From positions 1-64,000 of the forward strand of contig JALJCO010001370.1 in the NCBI GenBank assembly GCA_023101725.1: a stretch of 64,000 bases of DNA, given 5' to 3'. Origin of the DNA: Atherinomorus stipes (lineage: Eukaryota; Chordata; Actinopteri; Atheriniformes; Atherinidae). Made by a program: the position numbers and the translations under genes. Under the pieces are notes generated by a model. That model saw only the letters and a list, made by a program, of their open reading frames with translations. It ran no database searches and was not told where the DNA came from. Below, piece after piece: positions 1 to 35,399 of this stretch. Within the stretch, counting starts at the first letter, position 1. Each line of letters opens with the position of its first letter.

Positions 1-300
1 GCCAGTACTGTGTTTTAACTGTCAATATTATATCAGCATATGAAAATATCACAATATTTTCGTGAATTCTTGCAAGAATTCGCAATGGAATGATAAAATA
101 TTGCGAGATTTCATTAGTAAAATAGGCCAGTGCTGTGTTTTTAAATGTCAATATTATATCAGCATATGAAAATATCGCAATATTTTCGTGAATTCTTGTG
201 AGAATTCGCAATGGAATGATAAAATATTGCGAGATTTCATTAGTAAAATAGGCCAGTACTGTGTTTTTAAATGTCAGTATGATATCAGCATATGAAATAT
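1..300. repeat. 125-bp tandem repeat, about 2.4 copies
   Basis: A unit of 125-126 bp starting GCCAGTACTGTG begins at 1, 126 and 252. The units are nearly identical, AT-rich, and carry an inner palindrome around GAATTCTTGCAAGAATTC. The array is cut by the window start, so its true length is unknown. Nothing coding is seen here or in the next 550 bases. Confidence 0.85.
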
Positions 301-851
301 TTCAGTGTATCAATATTTTTACCACCCTAGTGTTTAGAAGTTTTAGAGTCTGTAAAAAAGAAGTTTTTGAAGAAGTAGTTTTTTTTTTTTTTTTAGACTT
401 TAGAAACAGCGGGCTGATCGGTTAAATATTGGTTAAATATCTGTGGGGTTTTCTGATGTCTGATATTCAGTTTTGAGGCTGATATAAGCCGATACAGATA
501 GGGGGCTGATTATATCGTGCATCCCTAAGTATTACCAAAGATATCATCCATCAGCTACATTTCTGTTGTCAGATTGACACTCTAACAACCACAAGAGGTG
601 GCGAATTCTTTAAATGTAATTACACTCCCACCCCCACTCTCAGGTCCAGCTGCTGGTACCAGGTTGGACTTTTTTACTCCAGAACTGCTTTAATCCCTGG
701 TGTGATGGATCCAACAAGGTGATGAAAACATTCCTGGAAGGTTTAGCTCCATACTGACACGATAGCATCACACAGCAGGTGGAAATGACTTGAACTTTGT
801 GACCTGGTCAGACCAGCAACCACATCAAAACCATCCATTTACCACCAGTAA

Positions 852-865
852 CCACTAGATGGCGC
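852..865 (+). promoter_or_regulatory. CTCF-like motif, forward
   Basis: CCACTAGATGGCGC fits the CTCF core CCASYAGRKGGCRS at all 14 positions. It lies beyond the 3' end of syk and reads rightward, towards the gene. Motif match only; binding is not shown. Confidence 0.5.
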
Positions 866-1264
866 CTCTTGCTTGGGTCTCTCTGTGAGTGCAAAGCCTT
901 CTGGGAGACAGACTAGACTGGAAACAGGAGGCCATCTTGGAAAGGACCTTGATGAAAAAGAAAATGTACTGAAGTGAAAGTAAAACTATAGAAGTTAGTC
1001 ATTAGTAGAGCAGTCGTTCAGAGCAGACCAGACATGTTTATAGAAACCCAGCCACCATAACACACCATTCACATGATTAAATGTGGTTTTTCAGATGTAC
1101 CAGCTCATACGAGGCAGACAAGAGAGCTGAGGAGCCTTCAGAGCAACACGATGATTTAACCTAAGCCTCATTAATGCTCCTGTTATGTATGTGAATAAGC
1201 TTATCTGTGTCCAACGTTGTCACATCCTCCCAGTGGTCCTTTACATGGTTGTTAGACATTACGT

Positions 1265-1278
1265 CCACCAGAGGGCAG
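1265..1278 (+). promoter_or_regulatory. CTCF-like motif, forward
   Basis: CCACCAGAGGGCAG fits the CTCF core at all 14 positions. It is the second forward motif within about 420 bp. Clustered motifs in one orientation are common at loop anchors. Motif match only. Confidence 0.5.
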
Positions 1279-1477
1279 TGCAGAGCTCAGAGTTCTCCTC
1301 TGAGATCATGAAGATGTTCTTTCTCATAACAACTATTTAAAACTTGACTGGAACCCTGGAAGTTGTTATCTTCTCATTTTTTAAAGGCTAATTATTTTCC
1401 GCAGCTAGCTTGTGGCTAGCTGTTAGCTGTCAGCAAACGCAGGGAGAGAGTGCCTCTCTGTCATGCCTGACTCTAAG

Positions 1478-2125
1478 GCCCAATCCCAATGTTCCCCCTA
1501 CTGTCAACGACTAACCCTCGCCCATGACCACTACACCCTCAAATTGAAGCCACAGAGGAAGGGCTTTGCAATCTTCTAGGAATTGGGACGTCGCTGCTGC
1601 ATTTACGTTCTAAGCGACTGCGTGGTGACGTTTGCAGAGACGCCTCACCATAACAACACACCCAGCACAGAGTTAACAGGTGCAGGTAGTTTTTCTTTTT
1701 TTCCATCATTTATCGTGCTTCGGTTGATTTATAAACAAAATAACCACACAGGGAAGAAGTCACCATGACAACTGTTGTCTCTTGTAAGCTGCTGAAAAGC
1801 CTTCGCAAGCTTTTCATCAGTATTTCAGCCTAGCTAGCGTGGCTAGTCTGGCTAACGTTATGAACAAATGTGTAGGCTAATCTGTACATTTGTGAGTTTT
1901 CTTCTCTGAGTCCTGTCGCTCTCCGGAGGTCGCTGTTGTTCCCTTTTCTCTGGCCCTTCCTCAGCAAGTCAGCATCTGACGTCCCTCACTCTGAAGGGCT
2001 TCATACCCCCTACCCCTCGTTATGTCACTACCCCTACATGCAGAGGAATTGGACATCACTACCTTCACAGGAATGCGAAAAATTTAGAGGTAGAGCTAAA
2101 AAGTAGGGCTGGTGGGTGTATTGGG
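1478..2125. repeat. Possible non-autonomous DNA transposon
   Basis: The segment begins near CCCAATCCCAATGTTCCCCC and ends near GTGTATTGGGACGCACC, whose complement also starts with GTCCCAAT. These loosely inverted ends resemble fish MITEs with a 'cccaatccc' terminus. The ends do not match well, so the boundaries are tentative. ORFs inside are short and look random. Confidence 0.3.
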
Positions 2126-4480
2126 ACGCACCCAAAGTCAAACTGGTGCAGCTCCTTAACAGTTGTAGGTCTGCTTGTGCTCCTTACAGTTCTGGTTCCC
2201 TCGGTGTGGTCTTGCAGGCTTTTATCTGAACCAGTGGACCTGAGGCTGGAGACAGACTGTAGGCAGCTGCTACGGTTCTGCTCCGGTTCTAGCTTGTAAA
2301 ATGTGATTTCCCCAAATTCCTCAACATTATCACTCTCCTGAACTGGCTGATGATCCAGCTCACAATCCAGTTCCAATCCAGCTGTTCTGGAGCATCTTTT
2401 ATGTTTTCCTCAGCTTTGATTATACATGTAAATGAATGAGCGGACCTCAGCTCTATCTCGCTGACGTCACGTCACGGAGGCTAGGTTTGCTAGTGAAAAG
2501 CTATTAGCATTAAACCGAGCCTCCTAAACATCGGATATTTGCGTAAATACACGTCTGATTAACTTCTAACTGCACAGAACTACTTATTTTGTCTTGGTCT
2601 GTTGTTGTATGGCAAAGTTACTGGAAGTTAAAGTTGTGTCATCAGCACTTTAAATGTCCACATTGACAAGAAATGTAATTTGTACGGAATGATACAGTAA
2701 ATTTTGCAGTAATTACCCACTTCCCCACTTCTGACCTTACTCCCCCCATGCCATTACTTTTACATATTTGAAAAGAAAATACTTTAACTATCTACAGTTT
2801 TCCTGTAAAAAGTGAAGTTGGATACCGTGAATTTATCTACAGAAATTTGACATATTTACTGCGGTGTTGTACAATTTAGACATTTACAGTTTTTCACTGT
2901 TGCTATTTACTGTAACTTTTATTGCTGTATTTTTTACAGGTTTTTTTTACTTTCTATCTATCTGCTTACTATAGTTTCTGTATTTTTTTGTTTTAACTTA
3001 TCTATTGTTGTTTATTACTCAAATATTTAGTTGTATTTTTATTCCAGTCCTTTTTGTTTTTTGAATTCTTTTTAAAAATGTATTCATTTAGTTTTTATAA
3101 AGAAGAATACTGTAAACATTTAGGGATAAAGGACAGAATGAAGGAAAAGTCCTACGACAATGAGAGAAAAGGGTGATGGCTTTATAGAATACTGAGGAAA
3201 ATGGAAGAAGAGAGGAGGAAACAGAAGATATGAAAGGATGATATCCAGATGAATTATAATAGATGGAAACAGTAAACATGTAATGTAGCAGAAACACCAG
3301 CACTGACGGATAAAGATGATGAAATAAGGGAAATGAAAGTGCAGTTGGACACGTTTTACAGAACAGTTTAGATGTTTGTTAGAAAATCATATTTTATTTG
3401 CTCTGATGAAAATAATATAGGTGATAAAAAATGTTTGCCTTTCTTTATTATTATTGTCATTATTATTTATTTATGTTTTTATTTTTGTTTTGCTGTCTCA
3501 GTCCACATTACTTACCAGTTGCTAGTAATGTTGCCCAACTGACGACAAACACCAGAAGAAGAAGAGTGCATGTTGTTTACTGGAGGACTGAAGCTTATCT
3601 ATGAAAACAGCTTTAAACGTCTTTCTGCTGTAAATGTGGTGTGATGTTAACGTGGAGCTGCTGATGGGATTCAGCATCATTCCCATGTGCTCGTCAGAGG
3701 CCCACCATCACTTTGTTGATGCATCAACGCATATTTCTGTTTGTATATTCATGCAAACACAGAAGACAGAAAACTGGTGTCATCAGAACCATTTTAACTG
3801 GAATGAACTTTTGCTGCTTCCAAACAAAAGAAAATCACGTAAGAAATGACTTTATGACAAACAGCTGTTTCTCTGGCTGAAACATTTGATTATTAATAAT
3901 CTTATAAAGGTTATATGGTTAGGAAAAAATATTAAAAGTGATAAAAAATCATGCAAAATTCACAACCAAAGAGTCTGTGTAACATGTAAATAAAAACAAA
4001 ATGCAGTGATTTATAAATGTCATCCAACACGTTTGATATTTCCAGTAGAACATAAACAACATATCAGATGATGATGATGTTTCCAACTCCATGCACTTTC
4101 CATCATTGATGGAGCGTCACATATGTGGTCGCTATAGCAACCCCATCCCACCAGAGATGCAGCTGTTTAGCTGTGCACTGATAACAAGCTGGATGCTCCG
4201 ACCCCCTTTAGTCTGCAGGACTCGGCCTCCATGCTTTCCACAAACATCCTCACATCTTCTTCATCTGACCTCAGAACTGGTTCCACTTTCCTCAGAGCAT
4301 TTTAATGAGCTTTGGTCCAGAGAAGATGGATGGTGGTGGTTCTGGATCCAGTATGTGGTCCAGAGCAGGCGGATGGTGGTGGTTCTGGATCCAGTATGTG
4401 GTCCAGAGCAGACGGATGATGGTGGTTCTGGATCCTGCTCACATATGGCTTCTTCTCTGCATGATAGAGCTTAAGGATAC
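2126..4480. other. Intergenic, no gene recognised
   Basis: AT-rich sequence downstream of syk. It holds short random ORFs only. Three imperfect 46-60-bp copies of a 'gtggtccagagcaggcggatggtgg' type unit lie at 4310-4440 and open spurious ORFs on both strands. A consensus CRE-like TGACGTCA lies near 2463. No exon with recognisable protein similarity was seen. Confidence 0.6.
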
Positions 4481-4758
4481 CCGGATTTAGGCTGGCCGAT
4501 ATTTGCGGTTTTTGTTGGTATTGGCATTGGCCGATACATTGGGTGTGTTGGCCAATACCGTCACTCGGCATAATTTACAGACTTTTTTATATATATTTAT
4601 TACAAGTTTAAAGCAACCCTTATCAATGTTGCATTGTTACTCTATTTTTGAACAGGGTAAAATTCTATGAATGAGGTAATGAAACTCTGAAATACAAGAC
4701 AGACCCACCATTAGTTTTATACTTTTGCATGTTATCCTTTCCTGTGTTCCAGAAAAAA

Positions 4759-4760
<2 letters not shown>

Positions 4761-4840
<80 letters not shown>
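4761..4840. repeat. (TCAA)n microsatellite, 20 copies
   Basis: An uninterrupted TCAA tetranucleotide run of 80 bp inside the family B repeat. Confidence 0.95.
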
Positions 4841-4842
<2 letters not shown>

Positions 4843-5057
4843 CAAATTATTATTCCAATCTCTAAATTTTCAATTTAAACTTCAGCCATGCAGTGGGGCC
4901 CACGCCTAGGATTGGCTGAGGGACCTGCCTGTCAGACCTTTGCTTCTGCATTGGGAGGTGGGGGGAATGGGGGTGGGGGGTCGGGTTGCTTTAAACTTTC
5001 TACTTAATATATTTTTTTACAATTGCACTCTTTAATTTTTTTTTACATATTCATCAT

Positions 5058-5405
5058 AGAGATGCATCGATCCGATACCCGGACCGGCAATTGACTTGGA
5101 TACTGACAAATTAGCTGGATCGGATATCGGATGAATTTGGCCGATCCATCATTCGGATTAATTAATATCTTAATGAATGTAAACTTTGTTAAATAATAAA
5201 AGTACATTTATATCTGTGTTATTTTGTTACCTTTCTTTTAACAAGGCTAAATGTTAATGTGAAGCCTGATGCCTTCATTCACATGGCGAGGTTTACAGTT
5301 CATTCATTCAACAGTAGTATCGGATCGGTATCGGGTACAGGCCGATACGCTCAGCCCAGGTGCTGGTATCAGATTGGATCGGAAAAAACTGGACTGTGCA
5401 TCTCT
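5058..5405. mobile_element. Short inverted-terminal-repeat element, hAT-like
   Basis: The left end AGAGATGCATCGATCCGAT matches the complement of the right end GGATCGG...GTGCATCTCT. The interior repeats GATCGG/CCGATA motifs. Ends of this form are typical of fish hAT MITEs. It is inserted in the larger family B repeat. No coding potential. Confidence 0.55.
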
Positions 5406-5486
5406 AATTTATTTGAAGTGCTTTGTTCTTTTTTATAGTACAAAAATTGTAAAGTTACTTTTCATTGTGTCCTTCATTATATTAAT

Positions 5487-5697
5487 GGGCTCTATGCACG
5501 ACTCAACTACTTCCTGAACTTAAGGTAGCTCCTTTGTTTCCTGTCTTTCATTACTGGACCAACTGATTAATCCAGGTGTGTCTGGCCAGTTACTGAGATC
5601 AGACACACCTGGATGAATCAATCCATCCAGTAATGAAACACAGGAAACAAAGGAGCTACCTTAACTTCAGGAAGTAGTGGAGCTGTGCATAGAGCTC
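5487..5697. mobile_element. Foldback element, copy 1 (211 bp)
   Basis: The two halves are near-perfect inverted copies: GGGCTCTATGCACGACTC at the left and its complement ending GTGCATAGAGCTC at the right, with matching TCCTTTGTTTCCTGT and ACAGGAAACAAAGGA stretches. It is flanked by AT on both sides. The same host without the insertion is seen reversed at 17825-17850, where CTCCCAAATTAATAT is continuous. A second copy is at 35056-35254. Confidence 0.8.
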
Positions 5698-6021
5698 ATT
5701 TGGGAGTCAAATGCAGTATCGGCCCCAAATATCGGCAGGTTGTATCAGCCATCGGCTAAAGCCGATGAGAAAATATCGGTATCTCTATTGACCCTCATAA
5801 AATCTGTATCGGTCGATCCCTAACAGAGCTTAAACCTTATTAGATATTAAAGTCTCCTCCTATTATTATTTTCCAGCCTTTTGTTGCTCCTGCTCCAACG
5901 TTTTACAGACGTATTGCTGCAGCAGATTCATGAAATGATAAAATGTCTCAGCTTCATCATCTGATATGTTGTTAATGATCCACTGGGAATAAAATATGTT
6001 GCTAACATCTGTAAATCTGAT

Positions 6022-6027
6022 TTTATT
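6022..6027 (-). terminator. syk: Candidate syk polyadenylation signal
   Basis: TTTATT on the plus strand gives AATAAA on the minus strand, about 360 nt past the syk stop codon. It is the first canonical hexamer I noticed downstream. A tRNA-like repeat at 6192-6268 would then lie in the 3' UTR. Transcript ends are not shown by sequence alone. Confidence 0.45.
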
Positions 6028-6191
6028 CATACTCTAACAGAGTCCTACTTCATCTAAGCAAGGTTGCATCATTACAGTCTTCATGGCAAATGGACTGAAG
6101 TTTAGTTTGTTGACCACGAATCATTTCTCTTCCACTCATTCACACAGAGGCTACATACTGCATTCTCTCTTTCATCATATAAAAACACATC

Positions 6192-6268
6192 AGATGGTTG
6201 ACGGGAATCGAACCAGCATCCTTCTGATTGTTGACAGCCGCTCTTCCTCCTGAGTCGAAGCTGCCCAA
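6192..6268 (-). repeat. tRNA-derived (SINE-like) relic
   Basis: On the minus strand, GGTTCGATTCCCGTCAACC reads as a B-box and 3' arm. It is preceded by an A-box-like GACTCAGGAGGAAGAGCGG about 40 nt upstream. The stem pairing is poor and there is no clear acceptor stem, so this is a tRNA-like repeat, not a tRNA gene. It lies in the presumed syk 3' UTR. Confidence 0.5.
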
Positions 6269-6383
6269 ATACTGAGCATGTCAAATTAATCTACAGTGCT
6301 TTTCAAAGCATCTACAATCCAAATGCAGCAGGTCTGACTCATCAACTAAAAGTTTGCATAGCGTGGGAACATCCGAGTGATCA

Positions 6384-29937
<23,554 letters not shown>

Positions 29938-30069
29938 GTTGAGTCTTCGATGGAGACTTCCTCAGAGAAGTCTCTTCTTAAAGTTCAGCCACCAGAATGA
30001 AAGGAAGCTAAAAGAAAACACATATGTGATTAAAATGACCTGTTTACATGAATAAAATACAGTTACATG

Positions 30070-31080
30070 ACTCATGAGACAAACAGTTTAACTGTTTTTA
30101 GGGTGATCATCATCTGCAAGTCCAGTAATTTATATTTTTTTCAAGACATGGCAATGACGATAAGACAGTGTTTTTTGTTAAGTGCTTTTAAGGCTTTTTT
30201 AAATAGCCTTCCTATTGTTTTAAGAGTTGTTGGACAAGCAAGTGACCATGTCATCAAACAGTAATCCTTATGGGAGATGATCAAGGAGTGAATGTACATT
30301 ACGGCAGCACTCATGGTTAAATTATTACGAATGTCCCGGAAATTCTGTAGGTTAAATTTGACTTCCTGTGCCACTTTTTTTTTTTTTTACATGGTTTTAA
30401 AATGTCAGTGTTGAGTCTAAAACTACTCTGAGGTACTTAAATTCTGAGACGAAGTCAAGCTCCACTCCATTCAGGAAAACATTTGAAGTGGTTAGTTCGA
30501 GCTGACGTTTTAAGAAATAAATACAGACAGTTTTTTGGTGTTCAACATGAGGCACGAGTCCCTGAGCTAGTTATGTACTAAAGACAGAGCAGCAAAGAGA
30601 TCAGCAGCAGCTTGTTGGATGTTTTTGCATGAGTATAGATTACTGCATCATCTGCATACATCTGGGAAAAAATGTTTGAACAGGAGTTGGGTAAATTGTT
30701 AATAAAAAGGGAAAACAGAAGTGGCCCAAGAATTGACCCCTGTGGGACACCCATGCTGCAATCTAAACACAAGGATTTGACTACATCTGCAACCACATAA
30801 TGTTTCCTTGGGACAGATAAGATCTAAACCTCAAAAGTGCTTGATTGGAGATGTTTAAGTGAGACAGCCTAGATAACAAGACCTGATGGTTTACTGTGTC
30901 AAAGGCTTTCCTTTGGTCTAAAAAGACTGCCCCAACACAAGGATTCTTGTCAAGCAGGCCTTTTATGTTTTCTATGAGAGCACATGGCACTGTCTGTGGA
31001 GTGATGGGCCTGAAAACCACATTGCAGTGGATGCAGTGGATGCAATGATGGCTGGGTGATTTCAAGGTGGGCTGTAACGG
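30070..31080 (-). pseudogene. LINE reverse transcriptase fragment
   Basis: On the minus strand, frames read AVFLDQRKAFDTVNHQVLLS, then GVPQGSILGPLLFSLFINNL and QMYADDAVIYTHAKTS, then LNGVELDFVSEFKYL, then FNLQNFRDIRNNLT and a CLMTWSLACPTTLKTI end. The order matches a non-LTR reverse transcriptase, but at least three frame shifts separate the parts. Dead copy in the presumed first intron of syk. Confidence 0.88.
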
Positions 31081-31099
31081 TTTGACCAGTTTAACAGTT

Positions 31100-32230
31100 T
31101 AACACTTTGAATTCTTAAGGACGCTCCATGAACTGAATCAGGGATTTTTGATAATTTTGTTTTAAAGTAAAAAAAAAAGATTTGTGTGTCATCTGCATAA
31201 GGGAGGTAAGAAATGTCACATTTCCTAAAGAAGTTACCAAATGATAGACAAAAAAAAATGGAAAAGGGCCAAGAATTGAGCCTTGGGGCACCCCATAGAA
31301 TAGTGGTGCTGAAGGAGAGGAGTCTCCTAGCCTGTTATACCCCTTTCCCACTGGCTAAAACCCATTTAAACCTGTGAACAATCAGCTTTTAGTGGAGGTG
31401 GGAAAGGCTCATGGACCCGCGTAAACCCATGTCAAACGACTCGGCAAGTGACGCGAGTTAAATTGCTTTTAAGCGGCTCGGCTCCAATCAGCATACAGTG
31501 GGAACACTAGACCCGGGTTGACCTGCAAATTTACATGATGACGGGCTGTACGTGGCTACATTGTGACATCGTGCCAGTTGCGTATCATATAAAGTACCAA
31601 AGCAACTCTGCTTCAGCCACAAATTCACATTGCCTGTGTTCTGTCTGCACAAGAAAATCAACTGCTGGTTTTCCTCCATTTTGAGGACGGAGAAAGGTGC
31701 AACAAGAAAGCATGTTGACTACAGCCTGACTCACTCTCCATGGTTTACTTTCCTGATTTCTGTTGCACAGCTGACATCATCAACGTGCAACAAGCAGTGG
31801 TGGGGACAGAGACCATGCAGCTTACCACTGTGCGATCAGACCCGGCTTTTTCTGTCAATGTGAAATGAGCGAAATACCGATTATGAGCGGGTTTATGCGC
31901 GTTTGAAAAACCTGTATGAACGTGCTAATTCCAGTGAGCGGCTTTAGAGATCTGGACCACTGGAGGATAATGCCCCCCAATGCCCACACTGTGAGGTCTA
32001 AAAGCACAAGGGTGGCAGAGTTACTGGCATCAGCAGTTAAAAGGTCTCTAAAAACTATTAAAAGTGTATAATCTGAGCTGTAAAATGATTCAAAACCAGA
32101 TTTATGAGCATTTAGAAAAGTCTGTAATTGGAGGAACACGACTTTTTCTAAAATCTTGGGCATATAAGAAAGCTTTGAGATTGGTCTTATATGCATAAAA
32201 TGGAGGAATCCAGATTTACCTTTTAAATTA
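31100..32230 (-). pseudogene. Second LINE fragment, split by an insertion
   Basis: The minus strand reads RPISKLSYMPKILEKVVFLQ and HKSGFESFYSSDYTLLIVFR at 31900-32196, and FYGVPQGSILGP at 31240-31300. These are consecutive parts of one reverse transcriptase. A segment of about 0.55 kb at roughly 31340-31890 with CCTTTCCCACTGG and GACCCG motifs, not LINE-like, lies between them and is probably a later DNA-element insertion. Confidence 0.75.
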
Positions 32231-32475
32231 TGGCTTCAACACCTTCTTTCGTAAAATATGCAGGGACAAAGCTTAATATGAACAGTCCGGTTCCTGTTCA
32301 GCCCTGAAGGCATCGGATGCATGCCTATAATATCTAATTTAAGTTCAAGGTCTAGAGATTTCAGTCTCCACCTCCTCCTAAGCTCAGATCACGAATGTCA
32401 GCTCAGAGGAAAGCCTTTACTCATCTTTGGTCCTTAACTCCAGAAAGAAACAAGCTGCTGATGCTCCGTCTATAT

Positions 32476-32990
32476 CACTGTTTCTCAGATGGGGGTATGG
32501 GTACCCCTTGGGGTACTTTGAGGCATTCCACGGGGTACATGAAATTTTTTAATATCTGTGTATGTTTTTTTTATTCAATGTAAAAAGCCTTCAATAAAAT
32601 TGATATAATTAAGATTTCAGTAAATATAAATGTGCGTTCATAAACCTGAGTTTAAACTTAGTTTCACACTATTTCTCCCGCATACCAACATGGTTTGACC
32701 CAACCAGTTTCAAACCAATTGATACAAACCGTCAATCACTGTCACCTTGAAAACACAAACAGTGGAGTGGAAATTGAAGCATAGCAGAAATCTAGGTGAA
32801 AAGAAAGAGGGCTAAGGGCCAAAGAAGCTAAATTATCATGGTGTTGCACAGTTCCAGTTTAATAAACCAGCCAAAAACGACATGTAGTATAGTTTTTTTC
32901 TACTTTTCTAACTAAAATTGCTTTGTGGTATACATGGGGTACTAGGCTAAAGGATACATTTCATAAGGGGTATTTTTTAGAAAAAAGACG
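32476..32990. repeat. Possible 'GGGGTAC' interspersed repeat
   Basis: It starts near GTTTCTCAGATGGGGGTATG and ends near TTTCATAAGGGGTATTTTTT. GGGGTAC motifs cluster at both ends, a pattern seen in fish DNA-element relics. Ends are not clearly inverted. The rest of 32230-33840 shows no gene. Confidence 0.3.
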
Positions 32991-33842
32991 GTGAGGGTTT
33001 GGCGTGTGGTAGTCTGAGCTCGGTGCACCATCCTGGGCTTCATGGAGGACACTGAGGTCCTTGGGAACCACAGATGAAGAACAGGTCGTATCAGTTAGAA
33101 ATCAGAGAGGAGGAATGGCTAACGTTTACCCAGCTGACGGATCATCGGCAACATCAGACTCAGAAACTAAATGGAAACCATGACGTGTCATTTCACACCT
33201 GCAGCTGTCACCAGCAGATCCATCTGAGGAAGGTTTCAGGTAGGTTAAACAGAGATGAGTTAAAGCCGTTCAGGACTGTCCAGTTTCAGGTTTACGTGAA
33301 TCAGTTTAGACTTTTAATCACATTATGTGGTTGAAAAGAACAAGTAAGCTGAATTAGGGTTTTCAGAGAATCATCAGATGTGTGATGGCTCTGCAAACGT
33401 AGAGTGGACGCGAGCTGTCAGGTGGAGGGAAGAAGATAGAGGAGAGCAGCTGGAGGTGGTTCTTCACTCTCATCTCCATAACTGTGTCACACTTCATCTT
33501 CAGGAAACCGTGGCAGCCACCAGGCCCTCGGCTGAAGTGTCACTTACACTTCAGACAACAAGCGATGAAGGTTTCCGCATCCAAACTGCAGCAGGAAACC
33601 AGAACTGATCCGTCAGACTGGTCTGAACTGGTCCTGCACAAACCATTGATCTGCTAAAACAGCTTCTGAGACGTTTCACTGGTTACTGCAAAACATTCTT
33701 CAGGTTTTCATGAAAACTCTAAATCATCTGCAAATCGTTAAAGTTCATATTTTACGCAGAGATGCCGACGTTAGTTCAGGTTCTGATGGACTTTCTTTCT
33801 TTAAATGATATCAGTGTCATGCTGCATGTGAATGCAGGTATA

Positions 33843-34361
33843 CAGTCATCAAAATTATTCATCCCCTCCAATTAAAGAAGGTAAAAATCAGCGCTGAAAT
33901 AAGTTGAAATTGACTAAAGTAATAATAAATAAAAACTCTATGAAAATCACGACATTGATTTTTAAATTGTGGTTCAACAAGAAATATTAAAAACAAACAC
34001 ACAAAAAATAAAACAAGTAAACAAGCATGATGGGGCTCTGAAGCTAAAATTTTGTTGAGCATCACTGAGACAATCACTGCAATCAGGTGTTTTCTGTAGC
34101 GTCCAATCAGACGTCTGCACCTGCTGACAGGTATGTTGGTCCATGTTCACTGGAAAGCTGCTCTAATGTGTCTGGGACAGTTTTGTTTGTTTTAAATTAT
34201 TATTTCTTACCACTTTTCAAAAGCAATATTTTATTTTGCTAAATTAGAATTTTGTAAATTTTCACATTATTATTTTTTTTAAGTTTCTTGTTATTTGAAT
34301 TATAATTATGAATTTAGCCTTTTCTTTAATCGGAGGGTGTCAATAATCTTGAGCACGACTG
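33843..34361. mobile_element. MITE family A, copy at 33.8 kb
   Basis: CAGTCATCAAAATTATTCAT opens and TCTTGAGCACGACTG closes the copy, flanked by TA. The interior contains the family-specific ACACCTGATTGCAGTGAT-like and CTGCTGACAGGTATGTTGG blocks. 519 bp, non-coding. Confidence 0.85.
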
Positions 34362-34638
34362 TATAGGTGTACACGGCTATATGAGCGCATATTTACAGAG
34401 ATGTGTGTGTGTGTGAGGGGGTGTATGTAGAATATGTATAGTGTTCGGCAGTGTGAGTAAATATGTGTATGTATTATGGGTACGGCTGTAGGTGTGTAAG
34501 ATTTTGCATTATATTTTATGTGGAGGGGCTTCTTTTCTCTTACTTCTTTGTAGTTATTTTGATGTCTTGAAGACAAATGCGATGTGGTACAATGTTTAAT
34601 TAGAATAGACTGTAGCTTGCTATGGGGGCAGGACGATA

Positions 34639-35399
34639 CAGTCATCCTCAAAATTATTCATACCCTCCAATTAAAGAAAATACTAAAGTCAAAATAGTCA
34701 TTCAAATAACAAGAAACTAATAATGAATAAAAATTTACAAAATTACAATTTAGTGAAATGAAATATCGCTTTTGAAATTTGGTTGGAAATAATAATTAAA
34801 TATAAACAAAACTGTCCCAGACATATTAGAGCATCTTTTATGCTCTATTATTGCATATTGTTGGTCCATTCATGAACATGGACCAACATACCTGTCAGCA
34901 GGTGCAGATGTCTTTATGAACATTAGAGAAAACACCTGATTGCAGTGATCGCCTCAACGTGCTGCTCATCAAAATTTTAGCTTCGGAGCCCCATCATGCT
35001 TGTTTACTTGTTTTATTTTTTGTGTTTGTTTTTAATATTTCTTTTGAACCCCAATGGTCTCTATGCACGGTTCCACTACCTGCTGAACTTCAGACAGCAC
35101 CTTTGCTTCCTGTCTTTCATGACTGGACAAACTGATTAATCCAGGTGTGTCTGATCTCATTAACTGGCCAAACACACCTGGATTAATCAGTTTGAATGAA
35201 AGACAGGAAGCAAAGACGCTGTCTGAAGTTCGGAAGTTATGGTGTTTATAGCTCATTTAAAACCAATGTCATGATCTTCATAGAATTTTTATTTATTCTT
35301 TATTTATCGTTACCTTTGTCAGTTTCATCTTATTTCACTGACAGATTATTTGTTTCCTTCTTTTTCTTGGAGGTTATGGATCATTTTTGAGGAAGACTG
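34639..35399. mobile_element. MITE family A, copy at 34.6 kb, carrying a foldback insertion
   Basis: CAGTCATCCTCAAAATTATT at the left and TTTTTGAGGAAGACTG at the right, flanked by TA. Without the inner 199-bp foldback element it is about 562 bp, matching its relatives. It is oriented opposite to the 33.8-kb copy, only 280 bp away. Confidence 0.85.
35056..35254. mobile_element. Foldback element, copy 2 (199 bp)
   Basis: GGTCTCTATGCACGGTTCC and its inverted partner at the right end match copy 1 at 5487-5697. The centre again holds CTGATTAATCCAGGTGTGTC. It is flanked by AT on both sides and interrupts AACCACAATTCAAAACC of MITE family A, intact at 42065. Confidence 0.85.

Larger units (their letters stand above)
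4483..5824 (+). mobile_element. Composite interspersed repeat (family B) with two nested insertions
   Basis: Ends carry GGCTGGCCGATATTTGCGG (left) and ATCGGTCGATCCCTAA (right), typical of fish hAT-like non-autonomous elements with 'CCGATA' termini. Internal segments recur at 12094-12231, 13640-14160 and, reversed, 17700-17930, so it is a dispersed family. This copy contains a TCAA microsatellite, an inner 'GAGATGCATCGATCCGAT' element (5058-5405) and a foldback element (5487-5697). No transposase ORF is seen. Confidence 0.6.

Noticed and set aside
6192..6268. tRNA gene
   Set aside because: B-box is present but the stems do not pair. Better explained as a tRNA-derived repeat.
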